NCBI GenBank assembly: GCA_900095095.1
Contig: FMBT01000385.1
Span: 124,001 to 188,000, forward strand
Length of the DNA stretch: 64,000 bases
DNA from: Fragilariopsis cylindrus CCMP1102
Lineage: Eukaryota; Bacillariophyta; Bacillariophyceae; Bacillariales; Bacillariaceae
Direction: 5' to 3'
Under the pieces are notes generated by a model. That model searched no databases and had not been told where the DNA came from. It saw nothing but the letters and a program-made list of their open reading frames with translations. A program made the position numbers and the translations under genes. Below are positions 12,101 through 22,840 of this stretch, one piece after another (position 1 is the stretch's first letter; each line of letters starts with the position of its first letter).

Positions 12101-12106
12101 ATTATT

Positions 12107-12503
12107 ATGGCACGAACAAAAGAAGTAAGTAGAAACTGAACAAAACCAGGGGATTATATTCAATTGAATATACCAGTACAAACCAATACCAATTCGTAAC
12201 TAACATAATTATTTATTTGTTTCCATTTCTTTTTTTCAACTTAATAATTATAATAAGACTGCTCGAATGTCCACGCCCCAGCGTAGGACCGAGGCACAAC
12301 GGAGAACTTGGAACAGGAGGCCACGCATGAGTACCACTACCGAAACAGAGGGGAGACGTCGTCGGATACGAAGTCTTCGAAGTTATTATCGTCCTCCCAT
12401 CCATGAGCCCTCAGTCTCACCTGCATCAATCAGACAACACCGCATGCCACCGACTCCAATCACACCCGACCATCAGTACGAGAACAAAAGTGTTGCTGAT
12501 TAG
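12107..12503 (+). CDS. Histone H3 tail-like small protein, no histone fold, Met at the K9 position
   Basis: Exon 1 (12107-12124) encodes MARTKE and runs into a consensus donor GTAAGT. The 133-bp intron ends in a pyrimidine-rich stretch and AAG at 12257. Exon 2 (12258-12503) continues TARMSTPQRRTEAQRR. Spliced (phase 0), residues 1-11 after Met are ARTKETARMST against canonical H3 ARTKQTARKST: 9 of 11 identical, with Q5E and K9M. Similarity continues weakly: EAQRR for KAPRK, PRMST for ARKSA (again Met for the K27 lysine), and YYRPP for RYRPG. The 87-residue product then ends in a Pro-rich tail with no H3 alpha helices, and the alternative frames downstream contain none either. Without splicing, the frame stops 5 codons after GAA. 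The gene abuts the satellite. Alternatives: a degraded H3 gene copy or an expressed H3-tail mimic. No expression evidence is available. Confidence 0.6.
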
Positions 12504-12668
12504 TTATGCTTTGTTAAACAGTTCAATTAGGATATTTTTCATGGCAAGAAAATATACAGAAATATGTTTCCAAACTAGGAACAATATAAATCAAGTAACA
12601 TGAAATAAATAATAAACTAGTTAAGTTAAAACAAATTCCTTAGACACATACTTTTATAATATATAAGA
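12504..12668. other. Short AT-rich convergent spacer
   Basis: Lies between the H3-tail-like gene and the 3' end of the following minus-strand gene. It contains AATAAATAATAAA around 12604, plausible as a polyadenylation signal for the plus-strand gene. Nothing else is seen. Confidence 0.4.
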
Positions 12669-14998
12669 TTAATCAAGGTTCCTTGGTACCCTGTTTCTCC
12701 TAGTCTTACTTAATCCGGGCAACTTGCCATGTGTGTCTGTCGTGATAGAGTTGTAACACGGTGTGCACATGATAAATGGGATAAAATCGCCACCTTGGTC
12801 AGGCCTAATGAATTGACAGGAGCTACACATGTAAAGAACATATTTTTTAGTTCCTTTTTTCCTAACGTCTTCATTTCCATCTTTTAAGACGCAGTTGCCG
12901 TTGGCGGAGGGGTTTGTACAAAAGGAACTCCTGATTTACCTATTTGGGGAAAATAATATTTATTATTATCCAGTTCCTTTAAACAACTAAATTCACACGG
13001 CATATTGGGATGAAGATGAGATTGGAGGCAATAACTAACCTGATTTTTTTTTGCTTGGTCTACTTTAGCCAGTGCTGCTGTAAGTTCTGCTTCCATTTTC
13101 TTGAGTTTGGCCCCCACCACCCCCTTCCTTTTGGGAGATTTTTTTGTTGGCTTCTTTTTAGTCGCAGCCTCCACTAGATTCTTTTTTTGGGCAGTACCAT
13201 CATCCATTTTGGACTTCCCTCTAGGAGGAGAGCTCTCAGAATCTGTAGTTACTGTTATCGTTACAGCAGCCGTTGCCGCTGCTGCTGCAGTTACTCCCGC
13301 TGTTGCCTTTGCTTTGGCCTCCGCCTTGGCCGCCTCTTCATCCGCTTTCTTCTTGGCCTCGGCTTCAGCTGCTGCCTTTGCTTCGGCCTCCGCCTTGGCT
13401 ATAGCAGCTGCCTCTTTGTCTGATTTCTTCTTGGCCTCGGCTGCAGCTGCTGCTTTGGCTTTGTCAGCTTCCTCTTCTTGTGCCTTGTTCTTAGCCTCGG
13501 CTTCGGCTGCTGCCTCTACTTTGTCAGCTTCCTCTTCTTCTACTTTTTTCTTTGCTTCGGCTAGTGCTGCAGTTACTAAAGCTGTTGGTGGTGCTGGAGC
13601 TGCACCAGTGACTGTTATTGTTGCTGCTGGAGTTACTACTGCTGGTGCAGTAACTACTACTGGTGCTGCTGCTGGTGTTGGTGGAGGTGCACCACCAACA
13701 ACGTCAGTCGCTGCTGCACCACTAAAAGTAACTGCAGCATCAATAACAGTCACTGCTGCAGGTAGATTCGATGCGGACTGATTAGATGCATCCACATCAG
13801 AATTGGTTGGTGGAGTCGGTGCGGACTGATAAGTTGCAATCGTAGAAGATTGAGACATATGATCTATATGGTTCCTTCCATCATTGTTACCAGGTGAGCC
13901 ATCAGCCGATGGGAAAAATGTTGATGTTGATGACGGTGACACACTTGAGGAAGAGGAAGATTGAATGGAGAAATTTGGGTTGGTTTGACCTAGTTGGTTC
14001 ATAGACGTTTGCTGGAGGTTCCTTGTTCCGTGAGGCGGTTGGGCATAATGTAAAGGAAAAGTATGATTGAAGCCATTACTATTATTGGGAGGCGTCACAT
14101 AGACCACATGGCCACCAGCATGTGCACTATATTGACTAGGTGCTGCCACCTGATTATTCGCCGGGAATGGATGCGTTAATGGGTTTGCTGGATGGGGAGT
14201 GTTTTTGAACTTTTTTGTTTCCCATAAACAGCCAGGTTTAATTTTTGAACCAAACCGTTGTGCGAATTGGGAATGTAAATCCGTCATGGCAGATGAAATA
14301 AGACGTGTAGCGAAGTTTTGTCTTTCCTTTGGTCCAGAATAATTATCTATGACCATACCACGGTGTTTCATTACGCTGTCCTCCAAGTACTTAATATAAG
14401 TTGGTATTTTAAGGCATGCTTTAACCTGGTCTATAACAAATCTCAAAATATAGAGAATTTGAATATCATCTGCAGCCAGTTTCAGAGCATCTTTATAATT
14501 AGTCACCTCTGTCCGTCTTGGTATTTTCAACAAATCCAAAACTTTGCAATAATGCGCATAGAATAGCAGTTGGTAGGTCGACAGTAGATCCTTTCTAATG
14601 ACATCAGCAATACCTTTAATAATTCCAACAAAACTATCCATTTGAGCTTTTGCATCTCCTGTTGTTACATCCGTCGAGGGAAAATGCATACGGTACAAAA
14701 TTTTACCATGTTCTTTTACCTCATAATGGGTACCAGCGGATATTTTAAAAGCCGCTCTTAATGATTTATGATGCAGCAAATAATACGGAACCCTCAATGT
14801 GCTGTCATCTACGATGTACATTGGAAAATCCTTTTCCTTACAAAGTTGATGAGCACGTAGTTCAACGGTAGGTAACTGTCGGTGTAAAATAGCAGTTGGA
14901 TCAAGGTGAATTTTTCCCCCATCAGTAGTACTGGTATTATAACCAGGAAGGTTGCGACCCGAAGTTGGATCAATGTAGCGTACATTGTGAACGTTCAT
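12669..14998 (-). CDS. Hypothetical Ala/Lys/Glu-rich protein with C-terminal CxxC-x16-CxxC zinc ribbon (one frameshift)
   Basis: An ATG at 14998 opens a 704-residue frame: a globular N-terminal domain (about 1-250), a Gln/Pro/Ser/Asn-rich linker, an Ala/Pro/Val stretch, a long AEAKKKADEEA-type helical segment like TolA-style linkers (about 480-600), then a basic NLS-rich part (KKKPTKKSPKRKG). The frame stops at 12884. If one base is missing in the GGGG at 12909-12912 (CCCC on the coding strand), it continues for about 75 more residues with MCSSCQFI ... IMCTPCYN, a CxxC-x16-CxxC zinc-ribbon pattern, ending at 12669. The coherent extension argues for the longer product. The function is unknown. 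Its position next to the satellite and transposon suggests an element-associated, possibly multicopy, gene. Confidence 0.5.
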
Positions 14999-16353
14999 TT
15001 TTAAATTTTATAAAGATGGTTATACAGTGGCGGTGTGATGAGGTCTTGTTCTTTTTTCCTGAAAGGACGACTGTATTATGAGACTATGAAATAAGTATTT
15101 CCTTTCCGAAGCTTAATATGATCAATAATATACTCTATACAATTACTGTAGTATTGCTTTCAACATTAAAAAAAGGTACGGCGAAGATCCAAATTTTGTA
15201 TAATTGGCCACAAAAATTTAGGACGTAAGTATTTCTGGTGACTGCTATACGTTGCGATTGGAGTATGCGTTAGAATAGGCTTTGGAACGGAAAGAGCATA
15301 AAGTTGGTTATTGTATAATCATTATATAATACTGCATATATATTATATATATTACATTCATAATTTTAGTGACCATATAAAAATATATGGTGAAGTATAT
15401 ATAATAGTGCAACGGTTCCATATGGCATGAATTGCAATAGTAGAATTTTGGGGTTCAACAAAAATCCAAATTCAAAATTGAGAAAATAACGGATTAGGAA
15501 AAGTTAACGGATTTTTTTAATCACATAGAGAATAGGGATTGCCACAACTGTAAAGGGCATATACATAACATAAACATGTGAAATAATCCAATAGTGACTA
15601 AATGCAAATTGCGGTCCCGGAGAATGGCCTGTAAGTAAAAAATATTTTTGGTGAAGAATTGTGGGAATTCGCCGGGAATATACCAGATGTTGGTCGCAAA
15701 CGAAAAATTGGAATTGAACGGGAATTGATGAAATAGAGAGGGAATATTCCAGTAGAATTCTCCCAATATTTCGGTGGAATTCCGCGCACTTTCATTAAAC
15801 TATCATGTTCTTCGTTTGCTGTGTCATTGCCACTCCTCAGAGAATTAGTGTTTCACTTCATACCCGACTCATTTTGACTACTTGGATTAAAAGAAAATTG
15901 TAAGGAACTTAGTCGAACACAAAAAATACCGTTAATCGTGGAGATGAGTCTTGTCAGATTTTGTGGAAGGGAAATAAACAAATATGAATCATCAGCAAGA
16001 AAACATCGGAGTGTCACATACATATATATATATTAATATCTACGCTAAAATACCAAGGCGCACTTCGCTCCTCACTCCTGAATTTCACGTTCGGAATAGC
16101 TACCATCGTCACAACCCTACTCGTACCAGTATCGTTCGAATAGTGGTCGCCGCTGAGTATCAGTAGACAAGCAAGCAGGAAGGCTTCACAATCTCATAGA
16201 AACAATACAATAGAATACATCCCAGTATTTTAAATCCACACTAACGTTACAAGAAATTAATCAAATTAAAAAGAATTTAAAAGAAAATCGAAACAACGGA
16301 GTTTGAAAAAAGAATAGAATAGAAAAGAAAAACAAATCCCAACCTGCCCAAAG
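14999..16353. other. Intergenic, AT-rich, no gene recognised
   Basis: Upstream sequence of both flanking genes, which are divergent. There are AT-rich tracts (for example around 15330-15400). Short open frames around 15520-15795 have no recognisable content. I see no RNA gene or repeat that I can defend. Confidence 0.5.
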
Positions 16354-18565
16354 ATGAAATTGTACCAGTACTTTGTTCTTCGCTATTGGTATTACTAATT
16401 TTAATAATCCAGTAACACAAGTCGATGCGACTATATCTATTATTGACTCCGGAAAGACATTTAATACGAAACCAGATCGAAAAATTGGACAACAACTATT
16501 AAGAGGGTATGCCTATATGGGTCGATTACAATACGTGACAAACAATCCAACACTTTGTCTGGTATATACAATCCAAATCAAAAATTTAATATCGTCCCAC
16601 CGAATGATGGTCTACCAGGTACGTACAGTGGCACTACTGTATAAATAACTACAAATACATGATGTGAACAACTTTTTTGTGGATTTTTCAATGAATGAGT
16701 TATAATTTAGTTTCTAAAACTAACTTGTGTCTATCTTCTTCCTCTTCTTCTCCTGCAAATACATTCACATTCCTCTTATATCATAATCAGTGGCATTAAT
16801 CGCACAAAGTGGTGGATGTAGTATTCTCGAAAAGGCCCGAGTTGCATCCACAATGATCAATCCACCGAATCAGGTACAGTATTTGATTATTCAAGATTCC
16901 AGCAAGCGGGGTCGTAAAAATCTACTCACAGGAGGAGAAATTTCGACGACGAAGAAGAAGAACAACAACAACAACTAAATGGGTCGTTCATTAGTAGTAC
17001 AATTAGCCGGTACGGTCATTTATATTCAGTGGTGGTGAAAGTAAAATCGATGATGACGTGAACGACGACGAATCGTACTACGTTTCGATGGATTCTCTAC
17101 TGGACGATGGCGATGATGGCGACGGCGAACAAAAAACGTCGACTATTGAAAAATTTGTGGACTTTAATGATTCTACAACTAATAATAATAATTATGGTGA
17201 TGATATCAATTTGGCTGTGTTACACGTTTCTTATTCTGCGGGACAGACGTTGTTCAATTGGATTGCAAACGCTGATCCACAAATCCATCGAGAGGGAGGG
17301 TAAGTAAAGAAAAAAAATACGAGTAGTTCTTGAGAATTTGTGCTTATACTGAAGAAGAAGAAGAAGAAAGAAAGAAGAAAAAAAAAAGCGAAGAAGAATT
17401 GACTTCCACTAACGACTTTATTTTCCTGTTTTCTCTCTACCATGCGTTTTAAAAAAAAAACTATCAAACGTATACGTAATAATATAAAAAATAGACTGAG
17501 AGTGCTTTTGAATTCGAGAGAATCAAATGTAAGCGCACGAACTGTAATCATTTGGATGCTGTTACATTTACTCTATGCGCCTGTTTTTGTTGTTGTATGC
17601 TGGTGTTTGTACAGTCAAGTTTTGAGGAAGATCAGCAACAAAATGCTCCTAGAAGACCGGTCCGACGTCGATTAACTTTAGAACAAGTCCGAAGTAAATT
17701 CCCAGCTTTTCATTTTGATCCAACAGAACATCCTCAGAATCATCCTTCTACTTCTTCCAATATCAACAATGATGGTGAAGATAATGATGGTAATGCCGAC
17801 GAACCGCCACAAAATCGATATTGTCAACTTTCGGATGAGTGTACAATTTGTTTAGATGAATTCACACACGGTGTACGATGTAGACAATTACCATGTGATC
17901 ATGTATTTCACTCTACGTGTATCGCGAAATGGTTAATTGAACGGTCAGCTGTTTGTCCACTTTGTAAACTTGATCTATATGAAGAAGAGGAAGTTGTTGA
18001 AGACGAAGAAAATACTAATGATAATTCTGGTGAGGAATCAGCAGAACCATCATCACCATCACAATCGTTGTTAAGCTGGTGGTCGAATTTTTCTATACGA
18101 AGAGTACAAAGTTCAGCCAACAATAACAATGAGGGGGCTACTAGACAAATTGAAATCCCTTCTGGAAATCAAGAGGAGAGAACAGCACTGATTGCTGGAA
18201 TTGACGAGATTACCACTACCGTAGAAACAACAACTTCTACATCGTGGTGGCCTTTTTCTGTAGAGAGTGGGTTATCTAATAGTGCTGAAGAGGAAATGCA
18301 TGATGATGATGAGAACATACAAAGGTCATCATCATCATCAGGTTTTTGGGGTGGTTGGACTATGAATTTATTTGGACGACGGAACCGATCACCAACTAAT
18401 AATGATATGTTAACAGAACTGACAGAACCTCTTGTTTCTTCTTCTCCTTCTTCCGGAGAACAACAGCGTATTGCGACTACTCAAGAAGAGGAAGTGGATT
18501 ATTCTACCGGGGGTAGGAACGAAACCAACTCGCCTATAAATTTGAACACATCGGCAGAAATTTAG
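16354..18565 (+). CDS. PA-TM-RING-H2 E3 ubiquitin ligase (GRAIL/RNF13-like), with several apparent 1-bp deletions
   Basis: From ATG 16354 the reading gives, after allowing missing bases, a signal peptide (VPVLCSSLLVLLILIIQ), a protease-associated domain (ATISIIDSGKTF ... YVTNNPTLC, then SGIYNPNQKFNIVPP ... VALIAQSGGCSILEKARVA), an intron 16619-16789 (donor GTACGT), an acidic loop, a second intron starting with GTAAGT at 17301, a TM helix (TVIIWMLLHLLYAPVFVVV) and a cytosolic RING-H2. The RING (CTICLDEF ... LPCDHVFHSTC ... CPLC) has the full C3H2C3 ligand set. A Ser/Glu-rich tail of about 190 residues follows. Family members are membrane E3 ligases of the endolysosomal system. Frame changes near 16358, 16412, 16556, 16960, 17027 and 17613 are all single-base deletions. 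The second intron's acceptor is uncertain. An alternative is pseudogenisation of the 5' half. Confidence 0.75.
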
Positions 18566-19585
18566 TATAATCTAAATTATTATGTTGAATAACCTATATT
18601 AAAAAGCACGCTACCTGTAATTAATAAGAAGCTTCAGTATACTGTTTAGATATTCTTTGCTTACTTGTCTATGCAATATCATGTGTAGAATGCGTTTGTA
18701 TGAATGAATCCCAATTGAAAGAGTAATAGTTTACTTGGCTGACAATTCCATGATTCGCATCTCTCCGAATAGAGTGTGCGAATCGAATGGATAGGAAATA
18801 GGTCTCTCTACTGCAAGATGGTAGCTCATAGTTTAATTCGTCGATACTTTTGTCTATCAGCCTTCTTAACTATTTCACCAGCTTATTTTTCAAAGGTTGT
18901 CCTTACAAATACATAAATCAGATGAAAATAGATGGTGAAAAACGCTTAAATTTGCTAAGTAAAATAGAGGGGGGGGGGGGGGGGGATCACTTCGATTCGA
19001 ATCCATTGGATACCCATATACCTGGTATGGATTCGAAGTTAGCGACCCCGGGCTTGCTGTTGATACAGATGAATTGGTGGGTGCTTCTTCGTGAAGATCC
19101 GATAAATAGTAGCGAATTTAAGGTATAGAAACTACAACATGCTTAAGTTTTGGGTGGTTGTACTTGTACCATCGAACCGTGCGCAAGCAAATCGATACAA
19201 GTAGAAGTTAGCCAATCAAAAATGGGAAATGTGTGCGCCAAACAGCACCGGCAAAGACGACCATCATCGCAACTATCAAGTATGTACTCTATTCGAATGC
19301 GTTCTCTCGGATTGTTCACTTCTTGTGGTGAGACTAGTAGTTTGCTGCGTCATCTCATCATACAGTGTTCCAATTCTTGCTTTGTTTTCGATATGTATAT
19401 ATATATATCAGATATTTGCAAGCCGTCACAGTTTTAGCTAATGAATTTTATTTCAAGTTGTTGATTATTAGTTAGACGATAGGTAATGTATTTACACGCA
19501 TACACCGAATCGTTATCTACTGATTTAATCACACGCTAATATTATGTTCTGCTTAAAATTCGTTAACCCGCAACGAATACACTTT
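18566..19585. other. Intergenic between convergent genes
   Basis: No gene is recognised between the RING gene and the LUC7-like gene, whose 3' ends face each other. It contains a 17-G tract and a TATATATATATATC run near 19396. Confidence 0.55.
18969..18985 (+). repeat. G17 homopolymer
   Basis: Seventeen consecutive G residues in an otherwise AT-rich spacer. The exact length is likely unreliable, given the homopolymer deletions seen in neighbouring genes. Confidence 0.9.
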
Positions 19586-21334
19586 TTATCGTCTCCCATA
19601 ACCGCCTCCGCCTCCACCTCGGTAGTCTCTACCTCTATCACCGCCACGATAGTCGTCACCATGCCTTCGATCATCCCGTCCTCCTCTCCCATCATAGCCA
19701 CCGCCGCCGCCACCGCCACCACCACCACCGCGATCATAGCCTCCGCCACGCTCCCAACGACCGTCTCCTCCTCCTCCTCGGGATGATCCTCGTCTATCGT
19801 CACCTCTCCCACCGCCACGATAATTACCACCACCACCACCACCACGATCATAGCCTCCGCCGCGAGATCCTCCTCCCCCGTCTCGGCCACCTCCTTGCTG
19901 CATTTGCTGGTATGACACCAAGGGTGCACCACCACCGCCCCGTCCTCCATTTGGTGGAGGTGGTCGCGGTGGCCCATATCGACCATATTTTTGGACAATT
20001 TCTTGAAATTTGTCACGTACCAATTTCCATCCTACGTACTGCTTACCAGCATAATGCGCAGCGATTCTTTCATCCGCATCTCGAGCACTCATGAAATTGC
20101 CTGATACCTCACAAACAGTTTTGTCTGTAGTAGTATCAGATCTAACAAAATTCAATTTCAGGTGTTGGACTTCTATCGATTCTTCCAACGGACCAAGTTG
20201 ACTGATTAGATTTGCAATTTGACATAGCAGTCTTTGTTTTTTCAAGGTAAGTCGACCTAGTTCTTCGAGAGCAGCAGCAGCATCACTTGACGACGACGGG
20301 GAAGGTTTATCAGTCGTCGTATCGTTTGCTCCGCTAGGATCGTTGTCATCATTTGTTGTTGCATCTGGATCTTTCTTTATAGGATCAGCTCCTTCATGAT
20401 CTATATTATTTCGAACCTTCCTCTTTCGGTTCGATTTTAATTGGATTTTCTAGTTTTATTTGTCTTCTTATCTACTGCATCGTCCTTGTTATCTTCTTTA
20501 TTGCTCTCGTCGTTCGTCTGATCTTTCGTCTTTTCTTCATTCTTTTCTTTTTGCTCTTGTCTTTGTTGGTCCAGAACGGTTTCCTCCTTTGTTTGTAGTT
20601 CCATCAGATTTATTAATGCCTTTTCTAGCTCGACTTTCATATCTTCCAACTGCATTTCAGCCCGAACTAACTCGTCCACTTTTTCCTCGCTGACATCGAC
20701 AACGTAATCATTCCCACCGCGTGTTTGTGATTGTCTTGATAACTCTCGTTTGAGTTTTTCATTATTTCGAGATACCGTCCTTCACAATGCTGTACTAATT
20801 CTTGCAGTTTCGAAAATAGACGATGATCGTATCCTATTTTTTCCTTTTCGTCTCTAGACAATGCTACGTATTCTTTCCGTGCCGCCTCATCGACGGTGTA
20901 CGGGTTAGGTCCGATATCTGATTTCGTATTAACGAATAATTCGTACACATCGATCCCCCATGCACAAAACAAAGGATCGATACCTCGATCGTAACACGAT
21001 TTACTTCGTTTCGTACCGGGTAAAATCATTCCACCTGCCCCATCTCCCGTAAGTGGTCTTTTACTTTTTCTGGGAAGAGCGGCACCTATTTTCAATGAAA
21101 ACCAAAATAAATAAATGTGAAAAATTATTGGTGAAATTTGTTTTTAAAATGGTTTTAATAAAAAAGTTTAAAATCAACTACTTATGCATATTTACAAGCT
21201 ACCAATCGATATACAAACACTTGAAACACATAGACACATATGAACAACAGGTTCTTACCTGCTGGAAGAAGGGCATTTCGATCCGCTCCCATCAAATTAT
21301 CGAGTAAAGACCGGGCTTCAGCATTAGCGGTCAT
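19586..21334 (-). CDS. LUC7-like U1 snRNP-associated splicing factor with RGG tail
   Basis: Exon 1 (21334-21259) encodes MTANAEARSLLDNLMGADRN, the classic LUC7 N-terminus; intron 21258-21086 (GTAAG...ATAG). Exon 2 carries ELFVNTKSDIGPNPYTVDEA, matching the LUC7 DLF.NTK.DLG block, then a Glu/Lys-rich coiled coil (VDELVRAEMQLEDMKVELEK) and the second conserved region VCEVSGNFMSARDADERIAA...GKQYVGWKLVRDKF, ending in a 100-residue RGG/DRGG tail where other LUC7 proteins have RS/RE. LUC7 proteins help U1 snRNP select 5' splice sites. Frame breaks: one missing A in the five-T run at 20755-20759, and two more near 20400-20455. Most zinc ligands of both fingers are absent (CPH to DVY, GEC to GPN, VHD to VDE; CEVC to CEVS, GKQH to GKQY). 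Convergent with the RING gene. Confidence 0.8.
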
Positions 21335-22840
21335 GGTGATACGATACGATACGATCAGGTCAGGACTTCCTAATAAACGCCAATTCTATCGCCTTCGATG
21401 TCTCTGATTCACTAATGTGTTAAAAGTACTGATTGTTCTACCGGTAACCTTTCTTGGGGGGTTGATACCGTACAATATATGTATGCTTTCAATAAAATAA
21501 ATATATGTTTGCAATACCGATTATACAAGTGTATAGTAATAACAACGTCAAACGCGACCCGTGCAAAATTTCTCTTAAAGAAGTGGACGGATGGACAGAC
21601 AGACATAATGCTGTATAAATTTTAAACCTTCAATAAGGAACAACAAAATGAAAAGCACCATAATTTTTCACTAGATGAATATGTTGTATGTGGCTGTTTC
21701 CACACACACAAACGACTCATTTATTTCATCATCTCCTTATTGCAACATAATTCAACTGATTTCACTTGGATGGTCTAGTTTCTTCAAGCGTGGGGAAGCA
21801 TGGGAGTAAGTCAAGATTCGCTAGTGAATGACCACATAGTAGTATGAACCTCAGTAGATCGTAGGCACTATTGAGCACCTATGCTCACTCTCTATATAGT
21901 ACCACACTATTGTATGTATTATTAGTTGTAGTATATATGGATTTTGAATGCATTTACGCATTTACGCTTTCACTTCTCCAGACTGGGCTTTGACATCCTT
22001 GACTTAGATTCTCTGTGGTGGCAGAGTCGGCAATAAGAGCAAGACATCCTTGACTTAGATTCTCTGTGGTGGCAGAGCAGGCAATAAGAGCAACTATGAT
22101 TATTTGATACATGATTGGTTTGAACTGACTCAATACCCATAGCAGAATATTGACTGTGTTGGTCAAAATAGGAAACCTTTAAGTAGATTGTGACAGGTGA
22201 CATGCATGTTTTATTACTATGTACATTTTTGATATCCTATTTTACATTTTTAGTCCAGAAGGTGGGCCAGCCAGAAAAGTGCTTACTACTACATCACTAC
22301 AGAAGTTAATCATGTCAATAGATCTGTGGAGAATTTAATTTTTATTCAAGTTAGAATGGTACATGATGGGAAGCTAAGATATAATTTGAGGCTACCCAGC
22401 CGGATAGACATCATATTAGAAATAATGCAACAATGGAAACCCCTAAGTTATGACATAAATAATGCAATCTCACTCTGTCACATGGAGCAATATGTATGTA
22501 TATGACACCTTTCATGCTATTCTAAGCAAAGTAGTACTATATGATGCACATTGGTGAAATATCCATAATGATGTTTACTAGAATTATTTAGGTTCCAAAA
22601 AAGTGCCATTAAAGTGAAGTTGAGCAAATAATGCTATGTATATAGATTGTGTGAGGTCTGTGTTCTAGCCTGATTACTATGGCTGTTTATCAAAATGCAT
22701 TGTATACAATAGAAGGTTTTTCTTTCCTACATACGGTACATACGTCAGTTAAAGTTTCGGTAGATTAGTATTTTTGAGCAACGCAAATAGAAGTATTCCC
22801 AAGTTCTTTCCACTCCTCGTCTATCTCGATATTACTGTTA
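21335..22840. other. Intergenic, with a 51-bp tandem duplication
   Basis: Upstream of the LUC7-like gene and downstream of the leftmost dehydrogenase gene. No gene is recognised. A direct duplication lies at 21992-22093. Confidence 0.55.
21992..22093. repeat. Tandem duplication, 2 x 51 bp
   Basis: GACATCCTTGACTTAGATTC begins at 21992 and again at 22043. The two 51-bp units, each ending in GGCAATAAGAGCAA, differ at only a few positions. Confidence 0.85.

Noticed and set aside
12504-12620. Search for a frameshifted histone fold downstream of the H3-like tail
   Set aside because: None of the three plus frames contains sequence resembling the H3 alphaN helix or the LPFQRLVREI block, so a simple indel does not hide a full H3.
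13101-13781. 226-residue Ala/Ser-rich plus-strand frame
   Set aside because: Antisense reading of the Ala/Lys/Glu-rich linker in the minus-strand gene; codon-periodic mirror of a repetitive coding region.
18985-19010. TTCGATTCGAATCC-like string resembling a tRNA T-arm
   Set aside because: No matching acceptor, D-arm or anticodon stem could be built around it.
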